From positions 1 through 36,456 of the forward strand of contig MUNB01000089.1 in assembly GCA_002154345.1 (NCBI GenBank): DNA of 36,456 bases. The letters are read 5' to 3'. Positions 24,369 through 31,834 of this stretch are shown piece by piece. Made by a program: the position numbers and the translations under genes. The DNA comes from Streptomyces griseus (lineage in GTDB: Bacteria > Actinomycetota > Actinomycetes > Streptomycetales > Streptomycetaceae). The notes under the pieces were generated by a model, which saw only the letters and a program-made list of their open reading frames with translations, made no database searches and was not told the origin of the DNA. How positions within the stretch are numbered: the first letter of the stretch is position 1; every line of letters begins with the position of its first letter.

Positions 24369-25220
24369 ATGACCACATCCCCCTCCTCCTCGGCCCAGGC
24401 CGCGCGCGAAGTCGTCGCAGGGCGACTGCGCGACCTCCGCAAAGGAGCCGGGCTCACGGTCACTGAGCTGGCCGCCGGGTGCGGCTGGCACCACGCGAAG
24501 ACGTCCCGCATCGAGAACGCCCGCACCGCCCCCTCCGCTGGCGACATCCGCCGCTGGTGCCGAGCCGTCGGCGCGGAGGCCCTGGCCGAGGACCTCATCG
24601 CCCAGTCACTCCACGCCGAGTCGATGTACACCGAGTGGCGCCACCAGATCCGCCACGGGCTCAAGCAGCTCCAGACCGGCTCCGTCGCCTTCTTCCGGCA
24701 GACCGAGCTGTTCCGCGTCTACTCCTCCTCGCTCGTCCCCGGCCTCCTCCAGACCGAGGGGTACTCGGCCGCCGTCCTTGGGATGAGCGCCCGCTTCCGC
24801 GAACTGCCCGTCGACGACAGCGCCGAAGCCGCCCGCGCCCGCGTCGACCGCTCCCGCGTCATCCACGTGCGGGGCCACCGCTTCGTCCTCCTCATCGAGG
24901 AGGACGTACTCCACTACCGGATCGGCGACGCGGACGCGATGGCCGCCCAGCTCGGGTATCTCCTCACCGCCGGGGCTCTGCCCGCTGTTTCGCTTGGCGT
25001 CATCCCGTCGACCGAGCACCGTGAGCAGTGGCCGCGCGAGACATTCCACGTCTACGACAACTCGCTCGTCTCCGTCGAACTGATCTCGGCCCGGGTCCGC
25101 ATCACCCAGCCCAGCGAGATCGCTCTGTACGCGAAGGCGTTCGAGGAACTGCGGCAGACCGCGGTGTATGGTGCGGCGGCGCGCACCCTGATCGTGAAGG
25201 CCATCGACTCCCTCGGCTGA
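24369..25220 (+). CDS. XRE-family regulator with DUF5753
   Basis: 283-aa helix-turn-helix protein of the large Streptomyces family with an N-terminal Cro/C1 domain (about 15-75: VVAGRLRDLRKGAGLTVTEL, then CGWHHAKTSRIENART) and a C-terminal DUF5753 domain. That domain has the landmarks LVPGLLQTEGYSAAVL, RHxRQ-like region VDRSRVIH, LIEEDVLHY, LPAVSLGVIP and FHVYDN. Such genes are commonly paired with a small DUF397 protein; here the next gene (84 aa) is not of that type. The regulator's target is unknown; it may be a passenger of the mobile region. Confidence 0.93.
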   Translation: MTTSPSSSAQAAREVVAGRLRDLRKGAGLTVTELAAGCGWHHAKTSRIENARTAPSAGDIRRWCRAVGAEALAEDLIAQSLHAESMYTEWRHQIRHGLKQLQTGSVAFFRQTELFRVYSSSLVPGLLQTEGYSAAVLGMSARFRELPVDDSAEAARARVDRSRVIHVRGHRFVLLIEEDVLHYRIGDADAMAAQLGYLLTAGALPAVSLGVIPSTEHREQWPRETFHVYDNSLVSVELISARVRITQPSEIALYAKAFEELRQTAVYGAAARTLIVKAIDSLG

Positions 25221-25281
25221 ACCGCCCGCCAATCGGACCGAAACAGGTGGAAGCTCAGAGGAACCCTCCTACGCTTCGGAG

Positions 25282-25536
25282 ATGTTGAAGAAGCTGCTGA
25301 AGAAGATCGCTTACAAGGGCATCGACGACCTTGCGGTCGAAGCCTGGGAGCGGGGCGACGCAGTGTTCGCCAACCGGTTCTTCCCGTCACCTTCGCCGAG
25401 GAACTGGGACGCTGACGTCGCGGCCGCGATGGCTCGCGTCGAGGCCATCGGGTGGCAGTTGCAGAGCCGGCAGGTCGAAAGGGAAGGGCTTCAGCGCAGT
25501 TGGAGCCTCCTCTTCGTACGACCGCCCCTGGCATGA
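25282..25536 (+). CDS. Small hypothetical protein following the XRE regulator
   Basis: 84-aa protein starting MLKKLLKKIAYKGIDDLAVE, with an amphipathic lysine-rich first helix, a central FFPSPSPRNWDADVAAAMARVEAIGW segment, and an ending SWSLLFVRPPLA. No domain recognised. It lies 61 bases after the XRE gene on the same strand and is followed by a strong hairpin. The position suggests a two-gene unit, replacing the more usual DUF397 partner. GC-rich third positions support coding. Confidence 0.65.
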   Translation: MLKKLLKKIAYKGIDDLAVEAWERGDAVFANRFFPSPSPRNWDADVAAAMARVEAIGWQLQSRQVEREGLQRSWSLLFVRPPLA

Positions 25537-25541
25537 CGAAA

Positions 25542-25571
25542 GGCCCCCACCGCCGCGAGGCAGTGGGGGCC
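25542..25571. terminator. Stem-loop terminator between converging genes
   Basis: GGCCCCCAC (25542-25550) pairs with GTGGGGGCC (25563-25571). The inner bases extend the stem to 13 positions with one mismatch and a GCGA tetraloop. It sits between the 84-aa gene (+) and the collagen-like gene (-). Confidence 0.8.
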
Positions 25572-25579
25572 GAGGTCGT

Positions 25580-26173
25580 TCACGGGTACTGGCGGCGGGG
25601 CGGATCGAGCGCCACCGCGAGCGGGTTCGAACCCGCCGAAGGATCCGGCTGTGCTGGTGCGGTCCGCCGGCGGACCAGCGCGTCCGGGTCACCGGGCGGT
25701 GGCTGCAGGCTGTACCCCGAAGGGCAGGCCGGGCCAGGCGCACCATCACGCCCGTCAGCCCCGTCCTTCCCTGCCGCTCCGCCCTTCCCCACAGGACCAG
25801 CCGGACCTGCGGGGCCCTGTGGTCCGGCCGGGCCCGGGGACGGTGGAGTCCGCGCCCGCGCGGCCGGTGGCACGGGGATCGGCACGGGGACCTCGGCTCG
25901 GGCGGGCAGATCATCGACCGCCTGCGCCGGGTCCGGTGCCGCCGGGTTTTCCCCGCGAGCCTTGATCTGGGCGCGCAGCGTGCAGACGTCCCCGGCCAGG
26001 GTCGACACGGCGTCGCCGCGCCGGTCCGCCTCCGAGGCCAGCTCCGTGACCCGCGCGTCCGCCCGGTCGATCTGCAGGAACGCCAACGCGAGCCCACCGC
26101 CCAGGGCGAGGAGTGCGGCGGTGATCCACAGCAGGACCCGCCGCCGGTAGAAGAGATGCTGCGTCCTCGTCAC
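25580..26173 (-). CDS. Single-pass membrane protein with collagen-like Gly-X-Y repeat
   Basis: 197-aa protein. A basic N-terminus and a transmembrane helix (about 13-34, LLWITAALLALGGGLALAF) are followed by a probable coiled coil (about 36-74). A Pro-rich linker leads to twelve uninterrupted Gly-X-Y triplets (about 114-149, beginning GPAGPQGPAGPAGPVGKGG) and a CPSGYSLQPPPGDP tail. Collagen-like segments with this architecture occur in proteins of actinobacterial mobile elements and phages. A trimeric surface or tail-associated structure is plausible; no function is claimed. GTG 26173 overlaps the stop of the short upstream ORF (GTGA), indicating coupling. Confidence 0.75.
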   Translation of the reverse strand: MTRTQHLFYRRRVLLWITAALLALGGGLALAFLQIDRADARVTELASEADRRGDAVSTLAGDVCTLRAQIKARGENPAAPDPAQAVDDLPARAEVPVPIPVPPAARARTPPSPGPAGPQGPAGPAGPVGKGGAAGKDGADGRDGAPGPACPSGYSLQPPPGDPDALVRRRTAPAQPDPSAGSNPLAVALDPPRRQYP

Positions 26174-26283
26174 GGCGACCCCCGAGCCTCCGCACGCGGA
26201 ACCTGCCCGTCGAAGTCCGCCGGGTTCCAGATCATCGGCTCGTCCTCCGGCCCGTACACCGGGGTGAACTGGTAGCCGTCCAT
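26170..26283 (-). CDS. Small ORF coupled to the collagen-like gene
   Basis: 37 aa from ATG 26283: begins MDGYQFTPVYGPEDEPMIW and ends RAEARGSP. No domain recognised. Its TGA overlaps the GTG of the collagen-like gene (GTGA), the main reason to believe it is translated. The frame is open further upstream and the start is uncertain. Confidence 0.45.
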   Translation of the reverse strand: MDGYQFTPVYGPEDEPMIWNPADFDGQVPRAEARGSP

Positions 26284-26327
26284 TGTCTCGGCCCGGATCG
26301 CCGTCCAGTCAGCTTGACGAGGTCGGG

Positions 26328-26679
26328 TCAGTGTCCGAACGTCTCGCGCGCAGTCTTGCGGCTGTGATGTCTCTTGGACATGGCTTGCCAGTTGGTGGGG
26401 TCGAAGCCTCGTGGTCCGAGGGGGCCGAGGCCGTCGATGTGGTCGACCTCGGTTGCGAGGTCGCGTTGGAGGGGGCAGGGGGCGCATGCATCGCACTCGC
26501 AGTACGGGCGGGTTTCGAGGTAGCGCGTGCCGGCGTTGCGCCATGTGGTGCCTCGTCCTGCGTTGCGGTGGGCTGGCCTGTCCTGAGCGGCCTGGGTTTG
26601 GCATGGGGGCATCTGCCGTGGAGGTGAGGGTCGGGCAGTCTGGTGTTGGGCAGACCTGCATGGCCTCACGCCTGGGCAT
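26328..26679 (-). pseudogene. HNH endonuclease gene broken by frameshifts
   Basis: The C-terminal frame reads TWRNAGTRYLETRPYCECDACA, then ATEVDHIDGLGP, PTNWQAMSKRHHSRKT, ending ETFGH. This is a recognisable HNH core with CxxC-type cysteines, DH(I) and the final HxxKT-like motif. The natural N-terminus (MPRREAMQVCPTPDCPTL, a zinc-finger-like start) is in another frame, and a middle piece HGRCPHAKPRP lies in the third. Two single-base losses would explain this. HNH genes of this small type are common in actinophages and integrative elements. A sequencing error cannot be excluded, and a start inside the C-terminal frame would leave a shortened protein. Confidence 0.55.
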
Positions 26680-26744
26680 GTGTGCCTCCTGGCGTGCCGA
26701 GGCCCGGCGGCACGGTGTGTGCGGCCGGGCCTGGGTGGTGTGGG

Positions 26745-27167
26745 TCAGAAGTCGGGGCAGAGGTTCTTGTGGACGGCGGCCAGGATCTCGCCGCCGGTCT
26801 CTGGGGTGGCGATGTCCGGGAGGCGTGTGTCGATAGTGAATCGGCTCAGGGTTTGCTGGACGAGCGCTACCTGCTTGTCCTCATCGCCAGCGGCATTCTT
26901 GATGGATCTGCACTGGTTGAGACCGCGGCTTACGGCCTTGTCGTCCTTGCCGTCCACGATGCGCCTGTCGATGTCGTTGAGGGCTTCGAGGAATCGGTAG
27001 CGGGCGGTGGTGCTGGGCTCCGGCGGAAGGCCTGCGGCTGCTCGGGCGCTGGCGCGCTGCTCTTCGGTGAGTGAGGGCGGCGCGCTGGGCTTGTCGTCGG
27101 TGTCCCCACCGCAGGCGGTGAGCGTCAGGAGCAGGCCGGCCGCGGCGAGGGTGGTTCTGGTGCGCAT
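26745..27167 (-). CDS. Small secreted lipoprotein
   Basis: 140 aa with a signal peptide MRTRTTLAAAGLLLTLTACGG; the lipobox LTAC predicts lipid attachment at Cys19. The mature part is mostly helical with two further cysteines (NQCRSIK and KNLCPDF), which may form a disulphide, and resembles DUF732-like small proteins in layout. Function unknown. The ATG is preceded by a run of G (GGGGGGGACC) that is shared with the next lipoprotein gene upstream. Confidence 0.75.
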   Translation of the reverse strand: MRTRTTLAAAGLLLTLTACGGDTDDKPSAPPSLTEEQRASARAAAGLPPEPSTTARYRFLEALNDIDRRIVDGKDDKAVSRGLNQCRSIKNAAGDEDKQVALVQQTLSRFTIDTRLPDIATPETGGEILAAVHKNLCPDF

Positions 27168-27369
27168 GGTCCCCCCCCAGGACGTTGCGAGATAAGGGGG
27201 ACATCATCGGGCACTCAGGGTGGCCGTGTCCGGTCTTCAAGCCATGGTGGTCACCTCCGAGATACGACGAAGCCCCCGGGGCCGGTGGCTGTAGAGGGCG
27301 CCGAGGGCTTTCACGGCGGCGACTTGGTGACTGGGCACTTTCCTGTCGGCCACGGTGCGCTCCGTCGGG

Positions 27370-27654
27370 TCAGGGTGCCGGAGTGGCGCCTTCGTCGCCG
27401 AAGAACTCTGCCGTCTTGGCGGCGGTGATTTCGCCAGCGAGGCGCTCAAACGTCTTGTCGTCGACCCCGGTGCAGGCTGTGGGCCGTTTGCCGTCCACGG
27501 CTTCTTCGCCGGCGGCGATGGCTTCGTCGACCTGCTTCACCATGGCGGTCTTGCAGGCGGCGATGTCGGGCTTCGGGTCGGGTTCGCTGCTGCATCCGGT
27601 AAGGGCGAGCAGGGCAGCCACCGCGGCGGTGGTAAGGGTGCGTTTGGTGCGCAC
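27370..27654 (-). CDS. Small secreted lipoprotein, related to its neighbour
   Basis: 94 aa from GTG 27654: signal MRTKRTLTTAAVAALLALTGCSS with lipobox LTGC, then a short helical domain with two cysteines (AACKTAM and TACTGVD). The leader (MRT+K/R+TL) and the immediate upstream DNA (GGGGGACC before the start) match those of the lipoprotein at 26745-27167, so the two are probably old paralogues or share a promoter cassette. Function unknown. A longer frame from 27762 is not preferred because it would bury the signal peptide. Confidence 0.7.
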   Translation of the reverse strand: MRTKRTLTTAAVAALLALTGCSSEPDPKPDIAACKTAMVKQVDEAIAAGEEAVDGKRPTACTGVDDKTFERLAGEITAAKTAEFFGDEGATPAP

Positions 27655-27931
27655 GGTCCCCCCAGGGATTTGCGTGGTGTGAGGGGCCATTGTGGGTGCC
27701 GCTTGTAGGCAGGGAGGGATAAGTGGATCATCGTGACACGAAAGAGACCCCAGCCGCTCCACGATGAGCGTTGCGACATATTCCGCTGCTGGGGCCTGCT
27801 TCGGGCCGGTGGTTCTGAGAGGCCGTCTTAGCCGTCGCCGCTGATCATGCCTGGGCTTCGGACTTGTAGTGCTTCGGCCCGACGATCGGGGCCTGGTCTG
27901 CGGAACAACAGCCCGCTGTGATGGAGCGGGG

Positions 27932-28423
27932 TTACCAGCGGGGGCGGATGCCGCCGGTCTTCTTCACCGTCTTGGCGAACGTCTTTCCGAACTCCAGGGT
28001 GCAGGGGCCGGATCCCTTCACATCCACATCGACAAGGAGGGAGAGTCGTTGGAGCTTCGCTGGGAGGTAGGGGTGGCGGTGTGAGCGCCGTTGCCGCCAG
28101 GAGGAGATCGCTCCGAGGGGGATGACGATCACGTCGCCGTAGGGCGGGGTGTAGTACAGGGTCCGGTCGGTGAGGACGAAGTCACCTTCCGCGGCGGGCG
28201 GGGACGAGAGCGCGGGGATCTCGTGGCCTGCCGGGTGCAGGAAGCCGGCCTGGCTGAGTAGCGGGCGCTCTGTGACGGTGATCAGGTCACCGAGTTGGGA
28301 GACTCGGAGAGCCAGGTTGTCCGCCCATGCGATGGGGACGTTCAAGGTGGGAGGCGTGGGGCTGGGCTGAGGAGCGGCGCGAGCAGGAACGCCGGGCAAC
28401 GCGGGGCAAGCGGTCCCGACCAT
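27932..28423 (-). CDS. Hypothetical soluble protein
   Basis: 163 aa if started at ATG 28423. A Pro-rich N-terminus is followed by alternating beta-strand-like segments (LALRVSQLGDLITVTERPLL, DFVLTDRTLYYTPPYGDVIV) and an ending TFAKTVKKTGGIRPRW. The pattern (TDRTLYY... IPLGAISSW) resembles bacterial PH-like domains, where a short strand pair is followed by such a phrase; this is only a guess. No signal peptide. It belongs to the decayed mobile region and faces the integrase remnant. Confidence 0.55.
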   Translation of the reverse strand: MVGTACPALPGVPARAAPQPSPTPPTLNVPIAWADNLALRVSQLGDLITVTERPLLSQAGFLHPAGHEIPALSSPPAAEGDFVLTDRTLYYTPPYGDVIVIPLGAISSWRQRRSHRHPYLPAKLQRLSLLVDVDVKGSGPCTLEFGKTFAKTVKKTGGIRPRW

Positions 28424-28519
28424 CGGAGTCGGAGACCGCGCGCTTGGCCGTCGAACGGGCCAAGCTGGCCGAGATGCCCCCGTACCGGCGGGTGGCCTGT
28501 GCGGCGACCCAGCAGCGGA

Positions 28520-29104
28520 TCAGCGACCCTTCGCCCGGCGCTGAACACGGCGATCTCGAACCAGATGCTGACGTTCAACCCGGCCTCGCCCGTCGAGCTG
28601 GCGTCGGGCAAGCGGCCCGAGGCGCTGCTGTGGACGGCCGAGCATGTGGAGCGGTGGCGGGCCACGGGCGAGAAGCCGTCAGGGGTGATGGTGTGGACGC
28701 CGAAGCAGGTGGGCCAGTTCCTCGACCACGCCGAGCGGGACCGGCTGTACGCCCTGTTCTGCCTGATCGCGTTCCTGGGGCTGCGCCGCGGTGAAGCGGT
28801 CGGGCAGGCCTGGCCGGACATCGACTTGGTGAACGGCACCCTCCGCGTCTCGAAGACGATCATTCAGGACGGATGGACGCCCGTGGAGAGCGGCCCGAAG
28901 ACGGGGGACAGCCAGGCTGTCATCGCCCTCGGGCCCGCCATGGTGGAGACGCTGCGGCACGGGACGATCCAACTGGCCGGTGACACGTACACGAGCCTGC
29001 TGCCCCACGTCGACCAGGAGGTCGCGCGGAAGGCAGAGTCGGTGGGGTTCCCCGGGCCCGCCGTCCGGGGGTTCCTGACACGGCCGCTCACGCAGGAGGC
29101 CTGA
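28520..29104 (+). pseudogene. Tyrosine integrase remnant, N-terminally truncated and internally deleted
   Basis: Homology begins at SATLRPALNTAISNQMLTFN (core-binding domain). It continues through FLDHAERDRLYALFCLIAFL and the box I arginine in GLRRGEAVGQAWPDID to ALGPAMVETLR. It then jumps straight to HGTIQLAGDTYTSLLPHVDQ, the end of the catalytic domain with the nucleophile Tyr. About 60-70 residues holding the conserved Lys/His-x-x-Arg box are missing, as is the whole arm-binding N-terminus. It cannot be active. It lies 83 bases from the tRNA gene, the classic place for such an integrase. Confidence 0.85.
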
Positions 29105-29110
29105 AACACC

Positions 29111-29149
29111 GAAGCGCCCCACTCTGGTCTCCACCAGTTGGGGCGCTTC
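29111..29149. terminator. Stem-loop terminator after the integrase remnant
   Basis: GAAGCGCCCCA (29111-29121) pairs with TGGGGCGCTTC (29139-29149). The loop contains an inner CTGGT/ACCAG stem, so the whole forms one long hairpin. It lies seven bases after the stop and before the opposing tRNA gene, so it could serve both. Confidence 0.8.
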
Positions 29150-29186
29150 AACGCTGGTCGGAACGTTCCTGCCAGTCATCGCTCGG

Positions 29187-29260
29187 TGGGGCGGGTGGGA
29201 CTCGAACCCACGGCCGACGGATTATGAGTCCGCTGCTCTAACCGGCTGAGCTACCGCCCC
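29187..29260 (-). tRNA. tRNA with CAT anticodon (Met, or Ile2 if lysidine-modified)
   Basis: 74-nt cloverleaf on the minus strand: acceptor GGGGCGG/CCGCCCC, D arm GCTC/GAGC, anticodon loop CTCATAA with anticodon CAT, T arm GTGGG-TTCGAGT-CCCAC, discriminator A, and no encoded CCA. It is not the initiator (A at the end of a perfectly paired acceptor and a D loop unlike fMet). Elongator Met and Ile2(CAU) cannot be separated with certainty by eye. Its 3' end faces the integrase remnant, so it is the probable attachment site. Confidence 0.93.
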
Positions 29261-29460
29261 GTTTCGGCGTGGCGCGTACAAGTGTGCGCACCGTCTGCCG
29301 CAGCATAGCCGGTCATACGATCTCTCGCTCCGGTTGACCGGCTTCACCTGATCTTGAGGACGTCGCTGCGTGCTGCCCGGTTGCGGGCGAGATCGAGGAG
29401 ACCCGAAAGAGTCGTCCTCCGGGTCCGCCCGGGGCCCCGGAAGGGGATCCGGGCCACACG

Positions 29461-29490
29461 CGAAAGAGGACCCCGAGGGGCCCTCTTCCG
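29461..29490 (-). terminator. Imperfect stem-loop after the tRNA-Asn genes
   Basis: A 14-base arm either side of GA (29461-29474 and 29477-29490) pairs with two mismatches. It lies six bases beyond the 3' end of the tRNA-Asn pair, in the right place to end their transcript. Confidence 0.6.
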
Positions 29491-29495
29491 TTCCG

Positions 29496-29568
29496 CTCCC
29501 CCGACTGGACTCGAACCAGTAACCCTCCGGTTAACAGCCGAATGCTCTGCCAATTGAGCTACAGGGGA
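29496..29568 (-). tRNA. tRNA-Asn (GTT), distal copy
   Basis: 73-nt cloverleaf on the minus strand: acceptor TCCCCTG/CGGGGGA, D arm GCTC/GAGC, anticodon loop CTGTTAA with anticodon GTT, T arm ACTGG-TTCGAGT-CCAGT and discriminator G. It differs from the proximal copy mainly in the anticodon stem, which contains a G-T pair (TTCGG/CCGGA). Five bases separate the two genes. Confidence 0.95.
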
Positions 29569-29573
29569 TCGCG

Positions 29574-29646
29574 CTCCCCCGACTGGACTCGAACCAGTAA
29601 CCTGCCGGTTAACAGCCGGCTGCTCTGCCAATTGAGCTACAGGGGA
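29574..29646 (-). tRNA. tRNA-Asn (GTT), proximal copy
   Basis: 73-nt cloverleaf on the minus strand with the same acceptor, D and T arms as its neighbour, anticodon GTT and a fully paired anticodon stem (GCCGG/CCGGC). It is first in the two-gene unit. Neither copy encodes the CCA end. Confidence 0.95.
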
Positions 29647-29828
29647 TTGCTGCGTTGCTTCGAAATCGTACCTGCCTGGCGGCTGCCGGGCGGCGCGCGT
29701 TCGCTGCGACACATACATTAGCGCAAGCAGGGGGGTGCTCCGCCAATCGGTATCGCCCGGGGTGATCTCGGGTGCTCGCGGGTAGGCGGGCTGCACACGT
29801 CGCACCAAGCGTAGGAAGGGTGGCAGCC

Positions 29829-30137
29829 ATGCGGTACCGGCTCACGTTCATCGCCGGAGTGGCCCTCGGTTACGTGCTCGGCACGCGAGCCGGGCGCGAG
29901 CGTTACGAGCAGTTGAAGAAGTCGGCCCGGCAGTTCGCGGAGAACCCCGCCGTGCGCAACGCCGCCGAGAGTGCCGCGCACAGCGGGCGGGACATCGCGG
30001 GCAAGGCGTACCACTCGGTCAGCGACAAGGTCGGGGACAAGGTGCCCGCCTCCGTCGCCGAGCGGGTGCGGTCGCTGCGGGAGCGCAGCAGCCACAACGG
30101 CGGCGTCGAGGACGACTGGGGGACCACGAACACCTGA
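29829..30137 (+). CDS. YtxH-like small membrane-associated protein
   Basis: 102 aa. The N-terminus MRYRLTFIAGVALGYVLGTRAGRERYEQLKK is the typical YtxH/gas-vesicle-like start: a short hydrophobic segment ending in the conserved GYVLGTRAGRERYEQ motif. A long charged amphipathic helix and a hydrophilic tail follow. Proteins of this kind are widespread in actinobacteria and their role is poorly known. GGAAGGGTGG lies just upstream of ATG 29829. It is followed after 67 bases by the sugar kinase on the same strand. Confidence 0.88.
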   Translation: MRYRLTFIAGVALGYVLGTRAGRERYEQLKKSARQFAENPAVRNAAESAAHSGRDIAGKAYHSVSDKVGDKVPASVAERVRSLRERSSHNGGVEDDWGTTNT

Positions 30138-30204
30138 GCGACGGGGGCCCGGCGGCCGAAGGCGTCGGTTACGGGAACGTCGCGTGGTGCGGCAGAATCT
30201 CCGT

Positions 30205-31656
30205 ATGGGCATAGTCGCGGGGTTGGACAGTTCTTCCGCCTTCACTCACATCGTCGTCTGCGACACGGAGTCGGGCGCCGTGCTCCGGGAGGGGTACGCC
30301 GCCCACCCGGTCGAGGCGAAGGCCACCGAGGTCGATCCGCAGGCCTGGCTGCTCTCGCTCGGTGAGGCGGCCTCCGGCGGGCTACTCGAAGGCGTGCAGG
30401 CCATCGGGGTCTCCGCGCAGCAGCACGGGCTCGTGCCGCTGGACCAGCAGGGCAACCTCGTGCGTCCCGCGCTGCTCGGCAACGACCGGCGGGCGCAGGT
30501 CGCCGCCGCCGATCTCGTCGACGCGCTGGGCGGGCGGCAGGCCTGGGCGGAGGCCGTCGGGGCCGTGCCGAGCGCCGCGCAGCCGGTGGCGAAGCTGCGC
30601 TGGCTGGCGCGGACCGAACCGGAGAACGCCCAGCGGGTGGCCGCCGTGCTCCAGCCGCACGACTGGCTCGTGTGGCAGTTGCTGGGCCGGCCCGCCCGGC
30701 GGACCACGGACCGGGGCGCGGCCTCGGGCACCGGGTACTGGTCGGCCGGGTCCGCCTCCTACCGCCCCGATCTGGTGGAGATCGCCCTCGGGCACTCCGC
30801 CGCGCTGCCCGAGGTGCTCGGGCCCGCCGACTCCGCCGGGATGACCCCGGAAGGGCTGCTGATCTCCGCGGGCACCGGCGAGACCATGGCCGCGGCCTTC
30901 GGGCTCGGGGTCGCGGTGGGCGACGCGGTGGTGTCGCTGGGGGCCTCCGGGTCCGTGATGGCGGTGCACCACGAGGCGCTCGCCGATCAGAGCGGCATGA
31001 TCACCTCGTTCGCCGACGCCACCGGGATGCATCTGCCGGTGGTGCACCTCTCCAATGCCGTACGCGCGCTGCGCGGCACCGCCGAGATGCTGGGCGTGGA
31101 CGGTCTTGAGGAGCTGTCCGCGCTCGCCCTGAAGTCGACGCCCGGCGCTTCGGGGCTCGTCCTGCTGCCCTACCTCGAAGGTGAGCGCACCCCGCAGCTT
31201 CCGCACACCGCGGGCACCCTGAGCGGGCTGCGGCGCGAGTCGATGAAGCCGGAGCATCTGGCGCGGGCCTCGTTCGAGGGCATGCTGTGTTCGCTCGCCG
31301 ACGCCCTGGACGTCCTGCGCGGGCGGGGTGTGGAGGTGCGGCGGGTGTTCCTGCTGGGCGCCGCCGCCGAGCTGCCTGCCGTGCAGGCGCTGGCGCCGGC
31401 GGTGTTCGGCACCCAGGTCGTGGTGCCGCAGCCCGCCCAGTACGCGGCGCTCGGCGCGGCCCGGCAGGCGGCCTGGGCGCTCGGGGTCTCGCAGGGCTCC
31501 CTCGACCCGCGCACTCCCCCGGCCTGGCAGGGCGCGGCGGCCCAGGTGCTGGAGCCCGGCGACGAGCTGGCGGTCGGCGGTGCGGTGCGTCAGCAGTACG
31601 CGGCGACCCGGGACCAGATCCACCCCGGGGCCTTCCGGGGCGTCCACCCGGAGTGA
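30205..31656 (+). CDS. FGGY-family carbohydrate kinase (xylulokinase-like)
   Basis: 483-aa two-domain sugar kinase. The phosphate-1 loop GLDSSSAFTHIVVCD, QQHGLVPLD region, LQPHDWLVWQLLG, TTDRGAASGTGYWSA, and the C-terminal ATP-binding part (VSLGASGSVMAVH, PYLEGERTPQLPHTAGTLSGL, VFLLGAAAELPAVQALA) follow the XylB pattern, and length is normal. It phosphorylates a ketose or polyol, probably D-xylulose, but specificity is not readable. No pentose isomerase or transporter genes lie beside it. ATG 30205 begins the conserved GIVAGLDSS segment; no strong Shine-Dalgarno sequence is seen. Confidence 0.92.
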   Translation: MGIVAGLDSSSAFTHIVVCDTESGAVLREGYAAHPVEAKATEVDPQAWLLSLGEAASGGLLEGVQAIGVSAQQHGLVPLDQQGNLVRPALLGNDRRAQVAAADLVDALGGRQAWAEAVGAVPSAAQPVAKLRWLARTEPENAQRVAAVLQPHDWLVWQLLGRPARRTTDRGAASGTGYWSAGSASYRPDLVEIALGHSAALPEVLGPADSAGMTPEGLLISAGTGETMAAAFGLGVAVGDAVVSLGASGSVMAVHHEALADQSGMITSFADATGMHLPVVHLSNAVRALRGTAEMLGVDGLEELSALALKSTPGASGLVLLPYLEGERTPQLPHTAGTLSGLRRESMKPEHLARASFEGMLCSLADALDVLRGRGVEVRRVFLLGAAAELPAVQALAPAVFGTQVVVPQPAQYAALGAARQAAWALGVSQGSLDPRTPPAWQGAAAQVLEPGDELAVGGAVRQQYAATRDQIHPGAFRGVHPE

Positions 31657-31834
31657 GCGCGGGCGTCGGCGTGCGGCCATGACGCCCGAGCGCGCCGCCG
31701 CGCCCCCGGAGCGCGCGGGTTCTCCCCGCGTGCTCCAGGTTTGACCCGGGCTTGGGGAAAAGGGTTCGCTCTCGGAGTACGGCGTACGCGAAACTGGTTC
31801 GGCCTCTGCCTTCCGCCGATTCCGAGAGACCCGC

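Larger units (their letters stand above)
23510..29260. mobile_element. Degenerate integrative-element region ending at a tRNA gene
   Basis: The stretch from the ABC operon to the CAT-anticodon tRNA has the content of an eroded integrative element: a transposase scrap, an XRE-DUF5753 regulator, phage-like small membrane protein and HNH genes, orphan lipoproteins, and a tyrosine-integrase remnant immediately before a tRNA gene. Several genes are broken, coding density is low, and part of it (about 23.65-24.3 kb) is less GC-rich than its surroundings. I found no clear repeat of the tRNA 3' end at the far side, so the left boundary is a guess. Confidence 0.5.

Noticed and set aside
25617..25640. 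GCGGGTTCGAACCCGC, which looks like a tRNA T arm or an attachment site
   Set aside because: It is a self-complementary stretch inside the collagen-like gene, without acceptor, D or anticodon arms, and does not match the nearby CAT tRNA 3' end.
27869..28084. Plus-strand ORF of 71 codons opposite the hypothetical gene at 27932-28423
   Set aside because: It overlaps a better minus-strand candidate, has no ribosome-binding site, and its translation shows no recognisable pattern.
28327..28519. Charged frame (WAEERREQERRATRGKRSR) just upstream of the integrase remnant
   Set aside because: It could be the scrap of another gene, but it opposes the start of the minus-strand hypothetical gene, has no recognisable domain and runs out of frame into the integrase remnant.
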